Shown here: in pieces, positions 63,677-64,000 of the stretch
Position numbering within the stretch: position 1 is the first letter of the stretch
Layout of the letters: each line of letters starts with the position of its first letter
NCBI RefSeq assembly: GCF_007859865.1
Contig: NZ_SJPI01000001.1
Location: 2,418,001-2,482,000, forward strand
DNA: 64,000 nucleotides
Direction of reading: 5' to 3'
Origin: Rubripirellula amarantea
GTDB lineage: Bacteria > Planctomycetota > Planctomycetia > Pirellulales > Pirellulaceae
Notes under the pieces: generated by a model
Told to the model about the DNA's origin: nothing
What the model saw: the letters and a program-made list of their open reading frames with translations, nothing else
Databases searched by the model: none
Made by a program: the position numbers and the translations under genes

Positions 63677-64000
63677 GAGGCAACATCGAATGTTAGGAGT
63701 CAGGCAAAGAATCGCCGCGGCATTTACTGAACTAATGTTTTAACGCAAATGGACGATCGGTGGCATCAACAGAAATCTTCCCGAGGCGAAACCTGTATTG
63801 CGAGGGCATATTGGAAATGGCGAAACAACTGAGAAGCCGATCGTTTCTTTCGCCTGCTTTCGCGAGAAGGTGTGAAAAGCAACGAGAATTGCGGCCGCGA
63901 TCAATGGCGTGGCAACGTCACTCGCTACTGATCATTTGCAAACTTCATCGAGCTGACCACTATTGCAACTGGCCACCTGCAAAATCACCGCGAGGGAAAA
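63677..64000. other. Non-coding end of window
   Basis: 324 bp upstream of the HerA-like gene. No gene, tRNA or clear hairpin with T-run is visible. It should contain that gene's promoter. Confidence 0.4.

Overview
The window is chromosomal DNA of a planctomycete, most likely a marine Rhodopirellula-type member of the Pirellulaceae. The evidence is a set of families largely confined to that phylum: a cytochrome-c/DUF1549/DUF1553 protein paired with a Tat-exported DUF1501 protein, a DUF1559 prepilin-like protein with a small lipoprotein, a DUF1571 protein, SGNH plus DUF1080, and a giant surface protein with the LEPR-XLL type N-terminus. Moderate GC, sparse operons and many exported proteins fit this. 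I see no phage, insertion sequence, CRISPR array or replication origin.

Layout. 1-7.8 kb: 3' part of a probable PPi-type PEP carboxykinase, a secreted GH16 polysaccharidase, an unknown secreted protein, and a prepilin-peptidase-like membrane protein. 8.1-10.6 kb: a response regulator fused to an anti-sigma-type ATPase, and a class II photolyase. 10.8-12.0 kb: rplM-rpsI-infA. 12.6-17.1 kb: secreted planctomycete proteins. 17.4-20.9 kb, minus strand: rpsB-tsf-pyrH-frr, with strong hairpins after rpsB and after tsf. 21.3-26.1 kb: the DUF1553/DUF1501 pair. 26.1-27.9 kb: lipoprotein and DUF1559. 28.5-35.3 kb: a 2245-residue multidomain surface protein. 35.9-40 kb: NHL propeller, an unknown secreted protein, an FAH-family hydrolase with an SDR dehydrogenase (probable deoxy-sugar-acid catabolism), and tRNA-Arg. 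40.4-43.2 kb: a polytopic membrane protein followed by a soluble Ser/Thr kinase. 43.6-47.8 kb: tRNA Thr-Tyr-Gly-Thr, tuf, tRNA-Trp, secE, nusG, rplK, the same order as the E. coli tufB region, but ending before rplA. 47.9-54.5 kb: a DUF4129 membrane protein with a pentapeptide repeat, a GYF-like small protein, an unknown exported protein, a THUMP-like methyltransferase and a gingipain-like C25 peptidase. 54.6-60.7 kb: an SH3-like protein, then a tight operon terB-like/coaB/pyrD/YiiX-like hydrolase/rhomboid-like pseudoprotease. 60.9-63.7 kb: a cold-shock protein and a HerA-like ATPase.

The most unusual items are a variant EF-Tu switch I (KTVTI instead of RGITI), a NusG with a roughly 90-residue acidic/proline-rich N-terminal extension, separate in-frame 12- and 15-bp tandem repeats inside four unrelated genes, the rhomboid pseudoprotease overlapping a papain-like hydrolase gene, and the multidomain surface giant. 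I do not see a clear-cut new defence system. The HerA-like ATPase, the kinase/membrane pair and the YiiX-rhomboid pair are the best candidates for undescribed functional units.
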